NCBI RefSeq assembly: GCF_014841125.1
Contig: NZ_JACYTQ010000001.1
Coordinates: 1,054,001-1,118,000, forward strand
Direction of reading: 5' to 3'
Length of the DNA stretch: 64,000 bases
From: Echinicola arenosa
GTDB taxonomy: Bacteria; Bacteroidota; Bacteroidia; Cytophagales; Cyclobacteriaceae
Shown: one piece after another, positions 41,924 to 50,699 of the stretch
How positions within the stretch are numbered: the first letter of the stretch is position 1
Layout: every line of letters starts with the position of its first letter
Program-made: the position numbers and the translations under genes
Notes under the pieces: model-generated
What the model saw: the letters and a program-made list of their open reading frames with translations, nothing else
Database searches by the model: none
Told to the model about the DNA's origin: nothing

Positions 41924-44900
41924 ATGTACATTATTTTTGATACCGAGACCACAGGTTTACCAAGGGACTACAATGCCCCCATCACTGATCTTGACAACTG
42001 GCCCCGACTGGTTCAGTTAGCCTGGCAATTGCATGACGAAAAAGGCAAACTGATTTCCAACAACAATTACATTGTCAAACCTGAAGGCTTCACCATTCCT
42101 TACAATGCCGAAAAAGTCCATGGAATCTCTACGGACAGGGCCTTAAAGGAAGGACATGATCTGAAAGAGGTATTGGAAATTTTCCACAAAGATGTAGAGA
42201 AAGCCACTTATTTGGTTGGTCATAACATTGGCTTTGATGTCAATGTTTGTGGATCCGAGTTTCTCCGTGCAGATGTCCCTATGCAACTCATGGAGAAAAA
42301 GGAATTGGACACCAAGGACATTTCCACAGATTTCTGTGCCATTCCCGGTGGTAAAGGAGGAAAATATAAGTGGCCTACCCTAACAGAGCTCCACCAAAAA
42401 CTATTCGGGGTAGGCTTTGATGATGCCCACGATGCTGCTTATGACGTTGATGCCACGGCCAAGTGTTTCTTTGGCCTGATCACACAAAAGGTATTGGCTC
42501 CCGAAGAGGGCATATCTCCAGAAGAGGTAATTTATGAAGCTCCAAAATTGGATGCAGCCAACTTCGCTGCAGCCAAGGACAGTCAAAAACAAGCTGCCCA
42601 GGATGTCATAAAGCAAGCCCGAAGGGCTGACATTAGTGACTTGGTAGATGTTCCTTTTAGTCATCTCCATGTCCACACTCAGTATTCCATTCTACAGGCT
42701 ACATCAGAGATTCCTGCCATGGTGGCCCGGGCAAAGGAATTCAATATGCCGGCCATTGCCATGACTGACCATGGCAATATGATGGCTGCTTTCCACTTTG
42801 TGAAAGAGGCAATGGCCAACGACATCAAACCTATTGTGGGTTGTGAATTCAACATTTGCAGAGAACACACCAATAAATCCCAGAAAGACGACGGATTTCA
42901 AGCAGTCCTTTTGGCAAAAAACAAGGCGGGATATCATAACCTCGCCAAACTGGCATCCTTTGCTTATACCCAAGGATTCTATTATGTTCCTCGAATTGAC
43001 AAAGAACTTCTTGTCCAATATAAAGGGGACATTATTGCAACCACAGGAGGCCTCTGGGGTGAAATCCCTTTCTTGATCCTGAATATCGGAGAAACCCAAG
43101 CGGAGGAAGCCTTTGTATGGTGGAAAGAGCAATTCGGCGATGATTTCTATGTAGAACTTAATCGTCATGGAGTAGCTGAAGAAGAAAAAGTAAATGAAGT
43201 GCTGTTGCGCTTCGCCCAAAAATATAAGGTCAAATATTTTGCCGCTAACAACACCTATTACAACACAAAGAACGACGCTAAGGCTCATGATATTCTGCTC
43301 TGTGTCAAGGACGGTGAAAAAGTAGACAAGCCTAAGCGCTACATTGGCAAGAAGGGCAGGGAATTTCGTTATGGATTTCCCAATGAGGAGTTTTATATCA
43401 AAACGCCTGAGGAGATGAAAAAGCTCTTCGCTGATCTTCCTGAGGCCATTGAGTGCACCAATGAAATCGTCGATAAGATCGAGGTGTATAAACTAGCAAG
43501 GGAAGTATTGCTTCCCAAGTTTGACATTCCAGAACGATTCCAAGACCCTCAAGATGATGTAGATGGTGGCAAAAGAGGTGAAAATGCTTATTTAAGACAC
43601 CTTACCTACGAGGGAGCCAAAAAACGTTATCCTGAAATCACGGATGAAATCCGGGAAAGGCTAGACTTTGAGCTTTCCATTATTGCCAATACAGGTTATC
43701 CGGGATACTTCCTTATTGTACAGGATTTCACTACTGCTGCACGTCAGATGGGTGTTTCTGTAGGACCTGGAAGGGGATCAGCAGCAGGGTCTGCCGTTGC
43801 TTATTGTATTGGGATTACAAATGTGGATCCCATTATGTACGATCTCCTTTTTGAGAGATTCCTTAATCCTGACAGGGTTTCCCTTCCCGATATTGATATT
43901 GACTTTGATGATCACGGTCGTGGAAAAGTAATCGACTATGTCATCAAAAAATATGGCGCCAATCAGGTAGCCCAAATCATTACTTATGGCACCATGGCCG
44001 CCAAATCAGCCATTAGGGATACCGCAAGAGCTTTGGATCTTCCATTATCCGATGCAGATAGGCTCGCTAAACTGGTTCCTGACATCAAACTGAAAGCCCT
44101 TTTTGGTTTGGCCAGTGACCGGGCTAAGCTTTCTGATAAACTGAAAGGCAACTCAGAAAACATCGATAAAGCCTATGAGCTGATCAATATCTCTAAAGGC
44201 AATGATGACCTTTCCAAGACCATCAACCAAGCAAAGATACTGGAGGGGTCTGTAAGGAATACGGGTATCCATGCTTGTGGGGTCATCATTACCCCTGATG
44301 ACATTACCAATTTCGTCCCAGTGGCTTTGGCAAAAGACTCGGACATGTATTGTACGCAGTTTGATAACTCCGTGGTAGAAAGTGCCGGGCTACTCAAGAT
44401 GGACTTCTTGGGGTTAAAAACCCTGACACTGATCAAAGATGCCGTGAAAATTGTCAAAGAAAGGCATAACATCGATTTGGATCCAGAGAATTTCCCAATT
44501 GATGATATGCCTACTTACGAGCTCTTCCAGAGGGGTGAAACTGTCGGTATATTCCAGTATGAATCCGCTGGGATGCAGAAATACATGCGAGAACTGAAAC
44601 CCACTGTTTTTGCTGACCTTATTGCCATGAACGCCCTTTATCGTCCCGGACCATTGGAATACATCCCGAGCTTTATCAAGCGTAAGCATGGCTTGGAACC
44701 AATATCCTATGATTTGGATGATATGGAGGAATACCTAAAAGAGACTTATGGTATTACGGTCTATCAGGAACAAGTGATGCTACTTTCCCAGAAATTGGCT
44801 GGATTTACCAAGGGTGAGGCCGATGTTCTGCGAAAGGCAATGGGTAAAAAGCTGAAGGATGTCCTGGATAAGATGAAGCCCAAATTTGTTAACCAAGCAG

Positions 44901-46213
44901 CTGAAAAAGGGCACGACAAGTCCAAATTGGAGAAAATCTGGAAAGACTGGGAAGCATTTGCCTCCTATGCATTTAATAAATCCCACTCCACTTGTTATGC
45001 CTGGGTAGCTTACCAAACTGCTTATCTAAAAGCACATTACCCTGCTGAGTATATGGCTTCTGTGTTGAGTAACAACATGAATGATATTACTCAGGTTACT
45101 TTCTTTATGGAAGAATGTAAGCGAATGGGAATAGAAGTATTAGGCCCTGATGTCAATGAATCAAAAGAAGGTTTTACGGTAAACCCTGAAGGTCAGGTAA
45201 GATTTGGTCTTGCCGCGATTAAAGGGGCCGGTGGAGCGGCAGTACACTCTATTATAGAAGAACGGCTTGAAAACGGTCCTTATAAGAACATCTTCGACTT
45301 TACTCAAAGAGTGAATTTACGTGCCGTCAACAAGAAGACCTTGGAATCTTTGGCGATGGCGGGTGGCTTTGACTGCTTTACCGAACATCATAGAAGGCAA
45401 TACCTAGAAGCGCCTGAAAATGATGCTACCTTGATTGAAAAAGCGGTAAAATATGCGCAGAAAAAAGCCCAAGAAGCGGAAAGCTCCCAAGTTTCACTGT
45501 TTGGAGGTGGTTCTGGAATGGAAGTTCCTATGCCAAGCATTACCCCAATAGAACCTTTTAGTCAGCTTCAACAGCTCAATATTGAAAAAGAAGTAGTTGG
45601 TCTTTATATCTCAGGCCACCCATTGGATCAATTCAGGGTGGAGTTCGAGTCATTTACCAATACTCCTTTGGCTGAATTTGCCAATACAGAAAGCCTCAAA
45701 GCAAAAGGAGAAAATGTAAAAGCTGCTGGTGTGGTCACCTCTTTTGCCCACCGAACTACAAAAAATGGAAATCCTTTTGGGACATTAACCGTGGAAGACT
45801 ACAATGGAGGACATACTTTCTTCTTCTTTGGGGATGACTACATCAAGTACAAGGAGTATTTTATGACAGGCTGGTTCCTTTACATTACAGGTAGTGTGCA
45901 GTCCAAAAGATGGAATCCAGACGAAATGGAATTCAAGGTCGGAAACATTATGCTGCTCAACGAGGTGCGAAGTAAAATGGTGAAAGGGCTTCGCGTCAAC
46001 ATTAACCTTGATGACCTCAGCTTAGACCTGATGGAAAAACTAGAAGCCATTACCACCAAATATAAAGGAGAGGCCAAACTGTACATCAATGTAACGGACA
46101 TGAAAGAGAAAATAGCGGTAGACCTGATGTCAACCAAATTCACCATAGATCCTTCCCATGAAATGATCAAGGAGCTGGAAAGTATTCCAGAAGTAGTCTA
46201 TAAAATCCTGTAA
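41924..46213 (+). CDS. dnaE: DNA polymerase III alpha subunit with N-terminal DEDDh exonuclease
   Basis: At 1429 residues the protein is about 270 longer than Escherichia coli DnaE. Residues 1-190 form a DnaQ-like proofreading exonuclease: D6/E8 (FDTETTGL), H100-D105 (GHNIGFD) and H169-D174 (HDAAYD), all DEDDh residues present. A PHP domain (from H247: HLHVHTQYSIL) follows, then the polymerase with palm aspartates D656/D658/D660 (PDIDIDFDD), fingers and (HhH)2 (about 1000-1160). Next come a beta-clamp-binding-type QVSLFGGG stretch and an OB fold (about 1260-1340). It is the replicative polymerase; the built-in exonuclease could replace or supplement a separate epsilon subunit. AAGGAG 5 nt before the ATG is one of the few Shine-Dalgarno-like sequences in the window. 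Confidence 0.96.
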   Translation: MYIIFDTETTGLPRDYNAPITDLDNWPRLVQLAWQLHDEKGKLISNNNYIVKPEGFTIPYNAEKVHGISTDRALKEGHDLKEVLEIFHKDVEKATYLVGHNIGFDVNVCGSEFLRADVPMQLMEKKELDTKDISTDFCAIPGGKGGKYKWPTLTELHQKLFGVGFDDAHDAAYDVDATAKCFFGLITQKVLAPEEGISPEEVIYEAPKLDAANFAAAKDSQKQAAQDVIKQARRADISDLVDVPFSHLHVHTQYSILQATSEIPAMVARAKEFNMPAIAMTDHGNMMAAFHFVKEAMANDIKPIVGCEFNICREHTNKSQKDDGFQAVLLAKNKAGYHNLAKLASFAYTQGFYYVPRIDKELLVQYKGDIIATTGGLWGEIPFLILNIGETQAEEAFVWWKEQFGDDFYVELNRHGVAEEEKVNEVLLRFAQKYKVKYFAANNTYYNTKNDAKAHDILLCVKDGEKVDKPKRYIGKKGREFRYGFPNEEFYIKTPEEMKKLFADLPEAIECTNEIVDKIEVYKLAREVLLPKFDIPERFQDPQDDVDGGKRGENAYLRHLTYEGAKKRYPEITDEIRERLDFELSIIANTGYPGYFLIVQDFTTAARQMGVSVGPGRGSAAGSAVAYCIGITNVDPIMYDLLFERFLNPDRVSLPDIDIDFDDHGRGKVIDYVIKKYGANQVAQIITYGTMAAKSAIRDTARALDLPLSDADRLAKLVPDIKLKALFGLASDRAKLSDKLKGNSENIDKAYELINISKGNDDLSKTINQAKILEGSVRNTGIHACGVIITPDDITNFVPVALAKDSDMYCTQFDNSVVESAGLLKMDFLGLKTLTLIKDAVKIVKERHNIDLDPENFPIDDMPTYELFQRGETVGIFQYESAGMQKYMRELKPTVFADLIAMNALYRPGPLEYIPSFIKRKHGLEPISYDLDDMEEYLKETYGITVYQEQVMLLSQKLAGFTKGEADVLRKAMGKKLKDVLDKMKPKFVNQAAEKGHDKSKLEKIWKDWEAFASYAFNKSHSTCYAWVAYQTAYLKAHYPAEYMASVLSNNMNDITQVTFFMEECKRMGIEVLGPDVNESKEGFTVNPEGQVRFGLAAIKGAGGAAVHSIIEERLENGPYKNIFDFTQRVNLRAVNKKTLESLAMAGGFDCFTEHHRRQYLEAPENDATLIEKAVKYAQKKAQEAESSQVSLFGGGSGMEVPMPSITPIEPFSQLQQLNIEKEVVGLYISGHPLDQFRVEFESFTNTPLAEFANTESLKAKGENVKAAGVVTSFAHRTTKNGNPFGTLTVEDYNGGHTFFFFGDDYIKYKEYFMTGWFLYITGSVQSKRWNPDEMEFKVGNIMLLNEVRSKMVKGLRVNINLDDLSLDLMEKLEAITTKYKGEAKLYINVTDMKEKIAVDLMSTKFTIDPSHEMIKELESIPEVVYKIL

Positions 46214-46304
46214 AAAAATCATTTAAGGAAAGCTAAATAGGCCATATGTATGAAATATTTTCACCAATCTGGAACTAAAAGAATCCTAAAATACTTTAGT
46301 GTAT

Positions 46305-46312
46305 TATATTTG
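46305..46312 (+). promoter_or_regulatory. -7 box (TATATTTG) of trxA
   Basis: This is a perfect TAnnTTTG match 31 nt before the trxA ATG. No TTTG was found at the -33 position. Confidence 0.5.
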
Positions 46313-46343
46313 AAAGATTGAATAACTATAAACATACAATACA

Positions 46344-46664
46344 ATGGCAAAAGCAATTGAAATTACAGACGCTAACTTTGAAGAGATCATCAAATCTGAT
46401 CAACCTATCCTAGTGGATTTCTGGGCAGAATGGTGTGGACCATGTAAAATGATCGGACCAGTAGTAGAAGAAATCGCTGGTGAATATGATGGTAAGGCAG
46501 TTGTAGGTAAAGTGGACGTTGATTCCAATCCAGCTGTCGCTTCTAAATTTGGAATTAGAAGTATCCCTACCCTTTTGTTCTTTAAGAATGGTGAAGTTGT
46601 AGACAAGCAAGTTGGTGCTGTACCAAAAGCAGTGCTTTCTCAAAAACTAGAAGCTCAAATTTAA
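46344..46664 (+). CDS. trxA: Thioredoxin
   Basis: The 106-residue protein is a classical cytoplasmic thioredoxin with active site WCGPCK (residues about 31-36), the cis-proline stretch IRSIPTLLFF and full family length. It reduces protein disulfides and supplies electrons to ribonucleotide reductase and peroxiredoxins. It has its own promoter and a strong bidirectional terminator, so it is transcribed apart from dnaE, 130 nt upstream. Confidence 0.98.
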   Translation: MAKAIEITDANFEEIIKSDQPILVDFWAEWCGPCKMIGPVVEEIAGEYDGKAVVGKVDVDSNPAVASKFGIRSIPTLLFFKNGEVVDKQVGAVPKAVLSQKLEAQI

Positions 46665-46685
46665 TTTAAGCATATATCAAATATC

Positions 46686-46714
46686 AAAAAGGCGCCCGAA
46701 CAGGCGCCTTTTTT
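46686..46714. terminator. Bidirectional terminator between trxA and the DUF502 gene
   Basis: AAAAAGGCGCC and GGCGCCTTTTT flank a 6-nt loop, with A/T tracts on both sides suited to termination of the two convergent genes. Confidence 0.92.
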
Positions 46715-46719
46715 GTTAT

Positions 46720-47286
46720 TTATATTTTTGGAGGATTTAGCTCTGAAACCCCTCCAGACACGATAAATTTCATAACATCCGTACTGTTGACTCCTTTAAG
46801 GATTCGCACATTCTCCTTAGGCACTAAAAAACAGTTGCCACTAAAGTTATAAGAATGGGGAAAATAAATCGCTACGAGAGCCTCTTCTCCAATCACCGAA
46901 AGGTCATCCTGTGTAATAAACCCCAGCCTACTCATATTGTCCGAAAGCTTAACAATTACAGGTGTATTGAACTTCTTCTTATCCCCTACAAATGCTGACA
47001 TCAAATCCTTAATGCTGGTGTATAGGATATTCACCAGTGGTATTTTAAACAGCCACTTCTCCACCAAGTCAAATACTGGCCTTGTGATAAATATGTTGGC
47101 CAAATAACCAATAAAAGTAATCAGCGCAAAAACTATCAAAATTCCTAGACCAGGAATAGGCACAGGAAGTAGGTTATCCAAGAACTGAATAATCAAAAAG
47201 ATAATATAAATGGTCAATGCCAAGGGAGCCACAAACAATAGTCCTTTAAGGAAATAATTCAACAACCGCTTAGATGTAAATGACAT
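46720..47286 (-). CDS. DUF502 family membrane protein
   Basis: The protein (188 residues from MSFTSKRLL) has two N-terminal membrane helices (FLKGLLFVAPLALTIYIIF and a second near 55-75) and a soluble C-terminal beta-rich part (LGFITQDD, VAIYFPHSYNFSG). The latter is characteristic of DUF502, a conserved bacterial family without assigned biochemistry, also present in plant plastid-like proteins. The frame is open 28 codons further upstream, but that extension runs into the hairpin terminating the nqr operon, so the start at 47286 is preferred. No functional link to its neighbours is evident. Confidence 0.85.
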   Translation of the reverse strand: MSFTSKRLLNYFLKGLLFVAPLALTIYIIFLIIQFLDNLLPVPIPGLGILIVFALITFIGYLANIFITRPVFDLVEKWLFKIPLVNILYTSIKDLMSAFVGDKKKFNTPVIVKLSDNMSRLGFITQDDLSVIGEEALVAIYFPHSYNFSGNCFLVPKENVRILKGVNSTDVMKFIVSGGVSELNPPKI

Positions 47287-47353
47287 AATGCTATAAATTG
47301 ATACAAGTATATAAGTAATAAAAATAATGCCTGATTTGAGAAAAGGCACAAAA

Positions 47354-47381
47354 AAAGCCCTGTCTTTCACGACAGGGCTTT
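47354..47381 (-). terminator. Terminator of the nqr operon
   Basis: AAAGCCCTGTC and GACAGGGCTTT form an 11-bp stem with a 6-nt loop; on the minus strand it ends in T tracts. It lies 21 nt past the nqrE stop, which shows that no nqrF follows in this transcript. Confidence 0.93.
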
Positions 47382-47401
47382 GATATATTTCTTTGGGAAA
47401 T

Positions 47402-48013
47402 TTATAAATCTATACCCATGAAAGACATAAATGCAATGCCCATCAATCCAGTAATCAACATCGTAATCCCCAATCCTTTCAATCCATTTGGTACATTAGA
47501 GTACTTCAACTTTTCACGGATAGCCGCCAATGCTATAATTGCCAACATCCAACCAATACCTGAACCAAAGCCATAAACAGTTGCTTCAGCCAAAGTATAG
47601 TCTCTTTGGGCCATGAACAAAGAACCACCAAGGATCGCACAGTTTACAGCGATCAAAGGCAAGAAAATACCCAATGCACCATATAATGCAGGAGCAAATT
47701 TCTCCACAATCATCTCTACCAACTGTACCATCGCTGCAATAATGGCGATAAACATGATAAACCTTAAGAAAGTAAGATCAACAGTAGCAAATGACTCACC
47801 CAAGAACGACAATGCTCCTTCCTTAAGGACAAATTCATTTAACAACCAGTTCAATGGCACTGTAATGGTCAAAACGAAGATAACCGCTGCACCAAGACCA
47901 AGGGCTGTATCTACTTTCTTAGAAACGGCCAAGAATGAGCACATCCCCAAGAAATAAGCAAATACCATATTGTCGATAAAGATCGACCGAATTCCTAAGC
48001 TAAATAATTCCAT
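47402..48013 (-). CDS. nqrE: Na+-translocating NADH:quinone reductase subunit E
   Basis: The 203-residue integral membrane protein has six helices. It carries the NqrE/RnfA signature [13 protein letters not shown] near residue 22, where one of the two cysteines ligating the intramembrane iron site shared with NqrD lies, and [16 protein letters not shown] for the other. With NqrD it forms the membrane core of the redox-driven Na+ pump. It is the last nqr gene here, 14 nt after nqrD and directly before a strong terminator. Confidence 0.97.
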   Translation of the reverse strand: MELFSLGIRSIFIDNMVFAYFLGMCSFLAVSKKVDTALGLGAAVIFVLTITVPLNWLLNEFVLKEGALSFLGESFATVDLTFLRFIMFIAIIAAMVQLVEMIVEKFAPALYGALGIFLPLIAVNCAILGGSLFMAQRDYTLAEATVYGFGSGIGWMLAIIALAAIREKLKYSNVPNGLKGLGITMLITGLMGIAFMSFMGIDL

Positions 48014-48027
48014 TTCTTAGCAATATT

Positions 48028-48711
48028 TTAATGTTCTACATAACCAGTCTTGGTACGTTGTACCCAGATGATAAGACCAAGGATGATAAATGCTCCTACC
48101 GGGCTTACCATAAGACCGTTGGTAGCCAATGAGAAATCTTCACCAAACCAAGAAGAGATTGTTTCAAATACTGGAATTCCAAATACAGTACCTGAACCCC
48201 AAAGTTCACGGAAGAAAGCTACTGCCAGGATAATCCAAGAGTAACCTAATGCACTACCAAAACCATCCAAAATTGAATCATATGGTTTATTTCCCATCGC
48301 AAAGGCTTCCAATCTACCCATTACGATACAGTTGGTAATGATCAAACCTACGAATACAGAAAGCTCTTTGTACATATCGTAAGCAAAAGCTTTCAAAATT
48401 TCGTTTACCAAGGTCACCAATGTTGCTACAACCGCTAGCTGCACGATAATCCTAACCCTAGTTGGAATGGTATTTCTCATAATAGAGATGGTCAAGTTTG
48501 ACATCACAATTACGAAAATTACAGAAAGTGCCATTACCAAGGTTGGCTTCATCTGAGTGGTTACCGCTAAGGCTGAACAAATCCCCAAAACCTGGATGGT
48601 AATTGGGTTATCATCCACCAATGGATCAGATATCAATTTCTTTCTACGCTTTGACAGAAGCGCCTCTGCTGGCTTTTTAACTTCTGTTTTTTCTGCTGTT
48701 TCTGTGCTCAT
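48028..48711 (-). CDS. nqrD: Na+-translocating NADH:quinone reductase subunit D
   Basis: The 227-residue, six-helix protein carries the two half-sites for the Fe cofactor (VLGICSALAVTTQMKP and TNCIVMGRLEAFAM) that mirror those of NqrE. A charged N-terminal extension of about 30 residues (Lys/Glu-rich) precedes the first helix, slightly longer than in proteobacterial NqrD. The gene is 46 nt downstream of nqrC. Confidence 0.97.
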   Translation of the reverse strand: MSTETAEKTEVKKPAEALLSKRRKKLISDPLVDDNPITIQVLGICSALAVTTQMKPTLVMALSVIFVIVMSNLTISIMRNTIPTRVRIIVQLAVVATLVTLVNEILKAFAYDMYKELSVFVGLIITNCIVMGRLEAFAMGNKPYDSILDGFGSALGYSWIILAVAFFRELWGSGTVFGIPVFETISSWFGEDFSLATNGLMVSPVGAFIILGLIIWVQRTKTGYVEH

Positions 48712-48757
48712 ATCAATAAATATTGAGATGTTCTAAAATATTTTCTTAGCGTATTAA

Positions 48758-49507
48758 TTAAGAGTTACCTTTTACTTTTTCCAAGTAAGACTCGTAAGCT
48801 CCCAAATAATTCACAAACATATTGTTCACTCCTTTTGCTGTCAAGGTAGCTCCAGACATTCCATCAACCTTATGTTCATCTCCAGAATAGTCTTTGCCTT
48901 CACCTTTTTGCATCTCCACAGCTACCAATTCGCCTGACTCGTCATAAATTTTCTTTCCTTCATAACGACTCTGTACATCACCAGTAGTAATTCTTGCTCC
49001 CAGACCTGGAGTTTCTCCCGCGTGTGCAAAAGTAACCCCTTCAATGGTGTTCAAGTCTGTTTTCAAAGCCAAATACCCCCATATAGCATCCCAAAGCCCA
49101 GCTCCATAAAGAGGAAGGATATAAGCGACTACCTTATCTTCACTACCTTCTTCGTGATAAATATAAACTGGGTAAAGGCGCTCATCAGCAGGCTTCTTGT
49201 AGTTCTTAGCCACATCTACTGTCTCAGCGGTCACAGCTGCACCTTCCTGTTCAGTCACTTCCTCTCCCTTGATGTTAACCACCTTGGAAGAGATCGTGTT
49301 TTCATAATATTCTTTGATTTCATTTGGCTTCATGGCTGCAATTTTCTCTGCATCCATTACTGCACCTAAAATCTGTTTTTTCGTATCCAAAGCCACTGCT
49401 TCCTTCTGAATTGGACCTAGCAGCTGAGAAGTTCCGGAAAGTAAAAATCCTAAAACGACGGTAAGGATTACCGAAAACGTGATAATGTATGTATTAGACT
49501 GTTGCAC
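48758..49507 (-). CDS. nqrC: Na+-translocating NADH:quinone reductase subunit C
   Basis: The 249-residue protein has one N-terminal membrane helix and a periplasmic FMN-binding domain. SGATLTA carries T221, to which FMN is covalently attached through a phosphoester by the flavin transferase ApbE; GLGARITT and YPVYIYHEEG are also typical. Its start overlaps the nqrB stop by 14 nt, indicating translational coupling. No apbE gene is present in this window. Confidence 0.97.
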   Translation of the reverse strand: MQQSNTYIITFSVILTVVLGFLLSGTSQLLGPIQKEAVALDTKKQILGAVMDAEKIAAMKPNEIKEYYENTISSKVVNIKGEEVTEQEGAAVTAETVDVAKNYKKPADERLYPVYIYHEEGSEDKVVAYILPLYGAGLWDAIWGYLALKTDLNTIEGVTFAHAGETPGLGARITTGDVQSRYEGKKIYDESGELVAVEMQKGEGKDYSGDEHKVDGMSGATLTAKGVNNMFVNYLGAYESYLEKVKGNS

Positions 49508-50696
49508 GTTGTAACCTCCTTTTCTTGTTTGCTTTTACAACATAATAATCAATAAGTGGAGCGAAGACGTTCATCAATAGAACTGCCAACATAATGCCCT
49601 CTGGATAAGCGGGGTTGGTTACCCTGATGATCACCGTTAGGAAACCGATCAATAAACCATACACCCACTTTCCACTTTCTGTCTGCGCAGCTGAAACTGG
49701 GTCTGTAGCCATAAATACGATACCGAAAGCTACACCACCCATAAGCAAGTGATAGTAAGCCGGCATAGCCATAAATTCATTTACAGCAAAGGCATTCATG
49801 ATCAATCCCATGATAAAGGTACCTGCAAAACCACTGACGATGATTTTCCAGCTTCCTACCCCAGTACCTACTAATATAGCGGCACCGATAAGGATCATCA
49901 AAACAGAAGTTTCGCCAATTGAACCAGGAATCAAGCCTAAGAACATATTGGCTACGCTGAACAAATTGTCACCTATTGCTGAATTATGATTCGCAAAAGC
50001 AGAAGTAACAGCTTCACCATTTTGTCCTGCTTGGAAAGCTACAGAAAGAGCAGTCGCTCCAGAGAAACCATCAACGGCAGCTTTATCTCCAAGGTAAGTC
50101 CAAACTTTATCTCCTGAAATTTGTGCTGGATAAGCAAAATACAAGAAAGCCCTGGCCGTCAAAGCTACGTTCAGAACATTCATTCCTGTTCCTCCAAATA
50201 CCTCTTTACCAATCACTACCGCAAAAATCGTCGCTAGTGCCACCTGCCATACAGGAATATAAGGAGGCATAACCAAAGCGATCAACATCCCTGAAACCAA
50301 GAATCCTTCACTAATTGGGTGATTTCTGATTACACAGAAAGTAAATTCAGTCAATAGACCAACCGCATAAGATACAATCAAGGTAGGCAATACAGCCATC
50401 GCACCAAATAGTACCTTATCAACTAATGTAGCTTCTTCACCTACGGCAAGAAAATGTTGAAAGCCTACATTAAATATCCCGAAAAGAAGAGCTGGAATCA
50501 TGGCAATTACTACCGTAATCATCACTCTCTTTAAATCTACTGCATCCTTAATCTGAGAACCTTTTGCTTTAGTAGTGATATCAGGAGCAAAAGCAATTGT
50601 CCGGTGTCCTTCGTAAAGGGTGTAGAATTTCTCCCACTTTCCCCCTTTTTCGAAATTCGGCTTTAGCTTATCAAATAAGTTTTGTAATGCCTTCAT
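49494..50696 (-). CDS. nqrB: Na+-translocating NADH:quinone reductase subunit B
   Basis: The 400-residue protein, with about ten helices, is the main Na+-channel subunit. DGFSGATALS contains T215, the covalent FMN site corresponding to Thr-236 of Vibrio. GGTGMNVLNVALTARAFLYF and MATDPVSAAQTESGKW are family landmarks. It lies 3 nt downstream of nqrA and overlaps nqrC. It also binds riboflavin and quinone at the membrane in characterised complexes. Confidence 0.97.
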   Translation of the reverse strand: MKALQNLFDKLKPNFEKGGKWEKFYTLYEGHRTIAFAPDITTKAKGSQIKDAVDLKRVMITVVIAMIPALLFGIFNVGFQHFLAVGEEATLVDKVLFGAMAVLPTLIVSYAVGLLTEFTFCVIRNHPISEGFLVSGMLIALVMPPYIPVWQVALATIFAVVIGKEVFGGTGMNVLNVALTARAFLYFAYPAQISGDKVWTYLGDKAAVDGFSGATALSVAFQAGQNGEAVTSAFANHNSAIGDNLFSVANMFLGLIPGSIGETSVLMILIGAAILVGTGVGSWKIIVSGFAGTFIMGLIMNAFAVNEFMAMPAYYHLLMGGVAFGIVFMATDPVSAAQTESGKWVYGLLIGFLTVIIRVTNPAYPEGIMLAVLLMNVFAPLIDYYVVKANKKRRLQRATV

Positions 50697-50699
50697 ATT

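Noticed and set aside
41854-41924. TAAGCGC / GCGCTTA inverted repeat reaching the dnaE start codon
   Set aside because: Seven-base arms over a 57-base spacer are easily produced by chance, and there is no supporting structure.
47287-47370. Longer start for the DUF502 gene
   Set aside because: It would begin inside the nqr operon terminator hairpin.
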